Below are positions 22,729 through 26,663 of a DNA stretch of 26,663 nucleotides, piece by piece. Numbering within the stretch: the first letter of the stretch is position 1; the number at the start of each line of letters is the position of its first letter. Below the pieces are notes generated by a model. It saw only the letters and a program-made list of their open reading frames with translations, searched no databases and was not told where the DNA came from. The translations under genes and the position numbers were made by a program. Source of the DNA: DATBIO01 sp036556965 (lineage in GTDB: Bacteria > Acidobacteriota > Vicinamibacteria > Fen-336); the NCBI GenBank assembly GCA_036556965.1, contig DATBIO010000212.1, positions 1 to 26,663 of the forward strand, in the 5' to 3' direction.

Positions 22729-22752
22729 AAAAAGGAGGTGAAGATCGCCTCC
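22729..22752 (-). terminator. Intrinsic terminator after the kinase gene
   Basis: On the minus strand GGAGG (22748-22752) pairs with CCTCC (22734-22738), the loop can add two more pairs, and TTTTT (22729-22733) follows directly. A smaller hairpin, CCGGG-ATAA-CCCGG, includes the kinase stop codon just upstream, and a second T5 run lies at 22717-22721. The 73-base gap must also carry the start region of the DUF5916 gene; I see no convincing promoter there. Confidence 0.55.
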
Positions 22753-22762
22753 GACGACCGGG

Positions 22763-25700
22763 TTATCCCGGCTGGCCGACGGGCCGGAGATGGGCGGCGG
22801 GCGGCTCCACCAGGCGGGCCAGGGCGCGGTGGACGCGGTCGGCCCCCGCCTCGTCCCCCAGCCTCACCAGCGCGGCCAGGGCCACGTCGTAGGCGGCGCG
22901 CGCCCGCGCGGGCTGGGCCGCCTCCGCGGCGCGCCGCCCGGCCAGCTCGGCCACCCAGGCCACGTCGGGCTCGACGAGACCGGCCTCGCGCAAGGCGGCG
23001 CTGGCCTCGCGCCAGCAGGCGTCCCACTGGTCCCAGCGCCGCTGCCCGGCGAGGATGGGCAGCAGGGCCGCCTGCGCGATGGCGAGGAGGAGGCGCCAGC
23101 CGCGCTGCTGGAGCTCTTCCGCCACCGCGAGGAGCATGGCCTCGCCTTCCGCCTCGCGCCCCTGGAGCAGGGCGACGAGGCCGAGGTTCAGGCGCGGGAA
23201 CACGGCCTCCGCGGGGGCCAGCAGCTCCAGGGTCTCCAGCGACCGGCGATAGCAGGCCTCCGCCTCCAGGTCGTCGCCCCGGGCGCGCGCCACCTCGCCC
23301 AGCCCGTTGGCGGCCCGGGCCACCCCGTAGCGGTTGCCCAGGCGCTCGAAGAGGGCGCGCGCCTCGCCGTAGGCCGCGGCGGCGGCGTCGAGGTCGCGCC
23401 GCTGCCAGGCGATGTCGGCGGTGCCGATGAAGAAGTCGCCGACCCCGTGCGCGTCGCCGATGCTCTCGTAGAGGGCGCGCGAGCGCCGCAAGCACTCCGC
23501 CGCCGTGGCGAGGTCGCCGCGTGCGCGGGCCACGTCGCCGAGCCCCCAGAGGCTGGCCGCCACGGCGTGGGGGCTCCCCCGGCCGTCGCCGAGGGCGATG
23601 CCCTCGCGGTAGAGGCGCGCCGCCTCTTCGAGGTCGCCGCGCCGCCGCGCCGCGTCGCCCAGCAGCCGCAGGGCCTCGCCGCGCCCGGCGGGGTCGTCCC
23701 CCGCGGCCGCGCGCGCGCGCTCCGCCCAGCGTGCCGTCTCCTCGATGCGGCCCTGGTGCAGGCCAATGCGCGCGCGGAGCAGCCATCCCTCCGCGCGCCG
23801 CGCGTCGTCCTCGCCCGCACCCAGCGCCTCCAGCGCCTCGTCGCGCCGGTCGAGCAGGCGCAGGGCGTCGTCGTAGTCGCTGGTCTCGCGCCGCTCCTGG
23901 GCGGCGCGCAGCAGGGGCCGCAGGGCCGCCTCCCACTCCTCCGCGCTCGCCAGGTGGCGCCCGCGCCGCCCCGCCGCGCCGGGCCCCGGGGCGCGCTCCG
24001 CGTCCTCCAGCATGGAGGCGCAGGCCCGGTGGTGCGCGGCCCAGCGCCCGGCGGCGCGGCTCAGCCGCTCCACGCTCTCCCGCAGCATGGTGTGCGCGAA
24101 CACCCACCCGTCCGGGGTGCGCCGCACCAGCCGGCGCGCGGCGAGGGCGGCCAGCAGCCCGTGCGGGCGCGCGAAGCCCGCCGCGCGGCAGGCCCGGTCC
24201 CACTCTTCCGGGTCCACCGACTGTCCCAGGGCGGCGGCGATCTCCACCGCGAGTCGCGCCTGCGGCGGGCGCCGGTCGAGGACGTGGGCCAGGTGCTCGG
24301 CCCAGACCTGGTGCAGGTCGTCGGGCAGCGCCGCCGACGCTTCCCTGGCCAGCACGAGGCCGTCGTCACCTGCCTGCAGCACGCCGCGCTGGACCCAGTC
24401 GCCCACCAGGTGCACGGCGAAGAGGGGGTTGCCCGCCGTGCGCTCCGCGACCTGCGCGGCCAGGGCCGCCTCCAGGGGCACCAGGCCCTGGAGGAGGGCG
24501 CGCGTCTCCGCGCCGCCCAGGGCCGCGACCTCGAGCCGCGTGACGCCGGCGAGGGCACCGAGGGACGCGAGCGCCGCCTGCTCGAGGGGGCGCCGGGCCA
24601 GGGCCTCCTCCTGGACGGTGAGCACGAAGAGCACGGGCGTGGGCTCGGCCGCCTCCAGCACGTGGCGCACGAAGGCCACGGCGTCCAGGCCCCATTGCAC
24701 GTCGTCGAGGCGCGCGAGGACGGGACGCTTGCGGGTGAGACGGCGCAGCAGGCCGTGCAGGAGCGCGTGGCGCTCCGCGGGGCCCGGCCCCGCCGCCCCC
24801 GCCGTCTCCGGGACCAGCAGCGCGGCCAGGCCGCGCCACTCCGCCGCCTCCGACGCCCCCTGCGCGCGCAGGATCCGCTCCGTGCGCTCGAGCGTCTCCG
24901 CGGCGCCGAGCCCCTGGCAGCGGAGGAAGCGCATGGCCATCCCCGCCAGGCCCTCGTGCGGACCCAGGGTGGGGCCGTGGATCGCGTCCAGGGTGACGGC
25001 GGCTCCCACCTCGTGCGCCCGCTCCGCGAGCCACTCCGCGAGGCGCGACTTGCCCGTCCCCGACGGGCCGTGCAGCACGACCACGCGCGCGCGGCCGCCG
25101 GCGCGGACTTCGGCCAGGGCGCGCCACAGCAGGTCGCGCTCCGCCTCGCGGCCGACGAAGGGGACGGGCCGCAGGCCGTACAGGCTCAGGCCCGCGCCGA
25201 TCAGGGCCGCGGGCGGCGTGGGCGCCTCGGGCCGGCGCCAGTCGGCGGGGAAGGGGGGCGCGGCGCGCGCGGCCAGGGGCTCGCCCGCGGGCACCAGCGG
25301 ATCGGCGTCCTCCGCGTCCGCGTGCACGGCGGTCTCGAAGAGCGGCAGCTGGGTGGAGGCGAGGGTGCGCGCGGTGTCGCGCGCGCTGAGGTCGGGCACG
25401 GTGCCGCGCTCGGGCAGGGGCAGCGCGAAGACCTCGCCGTCCTCGGCGTCGCCCAGCGCGGCCAGGGAGTGGGCGGCGTCGGCCGCGCGCTGGAAGCGGT
25501 CGCGGGGACTCTTGCGCAGCAGGCGGCGCAGCCAGCCCTCGAATCCGGAGGGCACGGGAACCAGGGGCCGCAGGGCGGGCGGCTCCTGCCCCAGCTGCGC
25601 CTCCGCGGCGGCGGAGGCGCCCGTCTCCGCCACCAGGGGCCGGCCGCAGGCCATCTCCCAGGCCACGCAGCCGAGCGCGTAGAGGTCGGTCCACGGCCCG

Positions 25701-26284
25701 TCGTCGCGCCAGCGGCCGAGGATCTGCTCGGGGGCCATGTACCAGGGCGTGCCCGCGGCCTCCTCGCGCTCGAGGCTGCCGCCACGGCCCACGGCGTGGG
25801 CGAGGCCGAAGTCGGCGAGCTTGTAGCGGCCGTCCACCTCCAGCACGTTGGTGGGCTTGAGATCGCGGTGGACGATGCCGCGGGCGTGGGCGTGGGCCAG
25901 CGCGTCGAGCAGGCCGAGGAGGACGCCGCGCAGCCGCGGCCAGTCGTGCGCGCCCCGCTCCGCGAGGGTGCCCCGCGCCAGCTCCATGGCCAGGTACGGG
26001 CTGCCCGCGGCCAGGTAGCCGCCGGAGGCCTTCTCCGCCGCCGCTCCCGCCTCCCCGTGGTCGAGCACGAGCACGATGCCGGGGTGGTCGAGGCCGGCCA
26101 TGGCCTGGACCTCGCGCCGGAACCACGCCGCGTAGCCCGGCTGCCGGGCGCGGTCTCCGGTCATGACCTTGACCGCCACCGCCACGCCCCGGCGCGCGTG
26201 GCGCGCGCGCCAGACCTCGCCCATGCCTCCCCGCCCGATGGGCGCCTCCAGCACGAAGGGTCCGAGGAGGATCCCCGTCGTCAT
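22763..26284 (-). CDS. Ser/Thr protein kinase fused to an AAA ATPase and TPR repeats
   Basis: This 1173-residue protein joins three parts. Residues about 8-280 are a Hanks-type kinase with all key residues: GRGGMGEV (17-24), Lys39, HRDLKPTN (139-146), DFG (158-160) and APE (184-186). A linker leads to VPFVGREAERDLL (374-386), the usual entry to a signalling AAA/STAND ATPase, with Walker A GPSGTGKS (406-413) and LDDVQW (526-531). From about 780 to 1150 are tetratricopeptide-type repeats (LWGLGDVARARGDLATAAECLRRS-like units). No membrane segment or DNA-binding domain is visible. Such kinase-ATPase-TPR proteins are abundant in Myxococcota and Acidobacteriota and are thought to act as signalling hubs. 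ATG 26284 overlaps the mutM-like stop by four bases (ATGA). Confidence 0.9.
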   Translation of the reverse strand: MTTGILLGPFVLEAPIGRGGMGEVWRARHARRGVAVAVKVMTGDRARQPGYAAWFRREVQAMAGLDHPGIVLVLDHGEAGAAAEKASGGYLAAGSPYLAMELARGTLAERGAHDWPRLRGVLLGLLDALAHAHARGIVHRDLKPTNVLEVDGRYKLADFGLAHAVGRGGSLEREEAAGTPWYMAPEQILGRWRDDGPWTDLYALGCVAWEMACGRPLVAETGASAAAEAQLGQEPPALRPLVPVPSGFEGWLRRLLRKSPRDRFQRAADAAHSLAALGDAEDGEVFALPLPERGTVPDLSARDTARTLASTQLPLFETAVHADAEDADPLVPAGEPLAARAAPPFPADWRRPEAPTPPAALIGAGLSLYGLRPVPFVGREAERDLLWRALAEVRAGGRARVVVLHGPSGTGKSRLAEWLAERAHEVGAAVTLDAIHGPTLGPHEGLAGMAMRFLRCQGLGAAETLERTERILRAQGASEAAEWRGLAALLVPETAGAAGPGPAERHALLHGLLRRLTRKRPVLARLDDVQWGLDAVAFVRHVLEAAEPTPVLFVLTVQEEALARRPLEQAALASLGALAGVTRLEVAALGGAETRALLQGLVPLEAALAAQVAERTAGNPLFAVHLVGDWVQRGVLQAGDDGLVLAREASAALPDDLHQVWAEHLAHVLDRRPPQARLAVEIAAALGQSVDPEEWDRACRAAGFARPHGLLAALAARRLVRRTPDGWVFAHTMLRESVERLSRAAGRWAAHHRACASMLEDAERAPGPGAAGRRGRHLASAEEWEAALRPLLRAAQERRETSDYDDALRLLDRRDEALEALGAGEDDARRAEGWLLRARIGLHQGRIEETARWAERARAAAGDDPAGRGEALRLLGDAARRRGDLEEAARLYREGIALGDGRGSPHAVAASLWGLGDVARARGDLATAAECLRRSRALYESIGDAHGVGDFFIGTADIAWQRRDLDAAAAAYGEARALFERLGNRYGVARAANGLGEVARARGDDLEAEACYRRSLETLELLAPAEAVFPRLNLGLVALLQGREAEGEAMLLAVAEELQQRGWRLLLAIAQAALLPILAGQRRWDQWDACWREASAALREAGLVEPDVAWVAELAGRRAAEAAQPARARAAYDVALAALVRLGDEAGADRVHRALARLVEPPAAHLRPVGQPG

Positions 26285-26663
26285 CGGCCGGTGCGCGTCC
26301 ACTCCACGAGGCCGGGCCGCGTCTCCGGCTGGCAGCGCGGGCAGAAGTAGGCGTCCATGCCGCGCACCCCCGCCTTGCGGATCTTCGCCCCGCAGCGCGG
26401 GCAGGTGTCCTTGCGCCGGACCTGCAGGAAGTCGCGCACCTTGACCTCGATGGGCTCGGCGCGCCGCGCCACCTCGTCCACCGCCGCGCGCATGACCGCC
26501 ACCACCGCGTCGTGCAGACGCACCGCCTGCTCGTGGTCGAGCGACCGGCACCAGGTCTTGGGGTGGATGCCCGCCGCGAAGAGGATCTCGTCGGCGTAGG
26601 CGTTGCCGAGGCTGTCCAGCGCCTTCTTGTCGAGCAGGAAGGCGCGCACCTGGTCGCGCCGGC
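26281..26663 (-). CDS. MutM/Fpg-family DNA glycosylase (N-terminal part outside window)
   Basis: Only the last about 126 residues are in the window. They contain the helix-two-turn-helix part of the Fpg/Nei family (FLLDKKALDSLGNAYADEILFAAGIHP) and the C-terminal zinc finger CPRCGAKIRKAGVRG followed by FCPRCQ, with four zinc-binding cysteines. These enzymes excise oxidised bases such as 8-oxoguanine. The catalytic N-terminal proline and Glu lie beyond the right edge, so MutM and Nei cannot be separated for certain, though the finger and LGNAYADEI favour Fpg. The stop overlaps the kinase start (ATGA). Confidence 0.88.
   Translation of the reverse strand, partial: RRDQVRAFLLDKKALDSLGNAYADEILFAAGIHPKTWCRSLDHEQAVRLHDAVVAVMRAAVDEVARRAEPIEVKVRDFLQVRRKDTCPRCGAKIRKAGVRGMDAYFCPRCQPETRPGLVEWTRTGR

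Noticed and set aside
22726..22752. Strong Shine-Dalgarno-like AAAGGAGGTG on the plus strand
   Set aside because: It is the reverse side of the terminator stem and T-run after the kinase gene; the plus frame that follows has no protein-like composition.

Overview
The window is very GC-rich, densely packed bacterial chromosomal DNA. Nearly every gene is on the minus strand and many neighbours overlap by 1-4 bases (ATGA or GTGA junctions). A DUF5916 outer-membrane protein and a giant Ser/Thr kinase with AAA and TPR parts, together with the base composition, suggest an Acidobacteriota-like bacterium; Gemmatimonadota or Myxococcota are alternatives. This placement is inference from gene content. 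I saw no rRNA, tRNA, CRISPR, insertion sequence or phage gene.

Left part (1-8127). A translation/nucleotide operon runs leftwards from a recognisable promoter: infA (IF-1), def (peptide deformylase) and a two-domain ThyX-like protein cut by the window edge. A DUF1028 secreted protein runs the other way and converges on a small membrane/stress group (CPBP protease, DUF1304 membrane protein, TerB-like protein). Next come a radical SAM enzyme translationally coupled to a secreted protein of unknown family, a 318-base non-coding gap with an orphan plus-strand terminator, and a small secreted DUF1579-like protein.

Centre (8177-19938). This is the main item: an apparent 11-gene anaerobic aromatic-degradation operon behind a TetR regulator. 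Order of transcription is tetR, bcrC, bcrB, bcrA, bcrD (ATP-dependent class I benzoyl-CoA reductase of the Thauera/Rhodopseudomonas type), a GNAT acetyltransferase, a BadH-like SDR, then after a 111-base gap an amidohydrolase-fold protein that has lost most of its metal ligands, a dienoyl-CoA hydratase-like crotonase, a gluconate-2-dehydrogenase subunit-3-like protein, a GMC flavoprotein and a ThDP-dependent enzyme. The Bcr proteins would reduce benzoyl-CoA to a cyclic dienoyl-CoA, the crotonase would hydrate it and the SDR would oxidise the alcohol. The usual ring-opening hydrolase, benzoate-CoA ligase and ferredoxin are not in the window. The last genes of the operon are therefore candidates for an alternative lower route. 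Two perfect palindromes flank a weak promoter in front of tetR and look like its operators.

Right part (20047-26663). A DUF5916 outer-membrane protein with a CBM9-like N-terminal domain lies upstream of tetR. Beyond it, past an intrinsic terminator, is a 1173-residue kinase/AAA/TPR protein that overlaps the end of a MutM/Fpg-type DNA glycosylase cut by the right edge.
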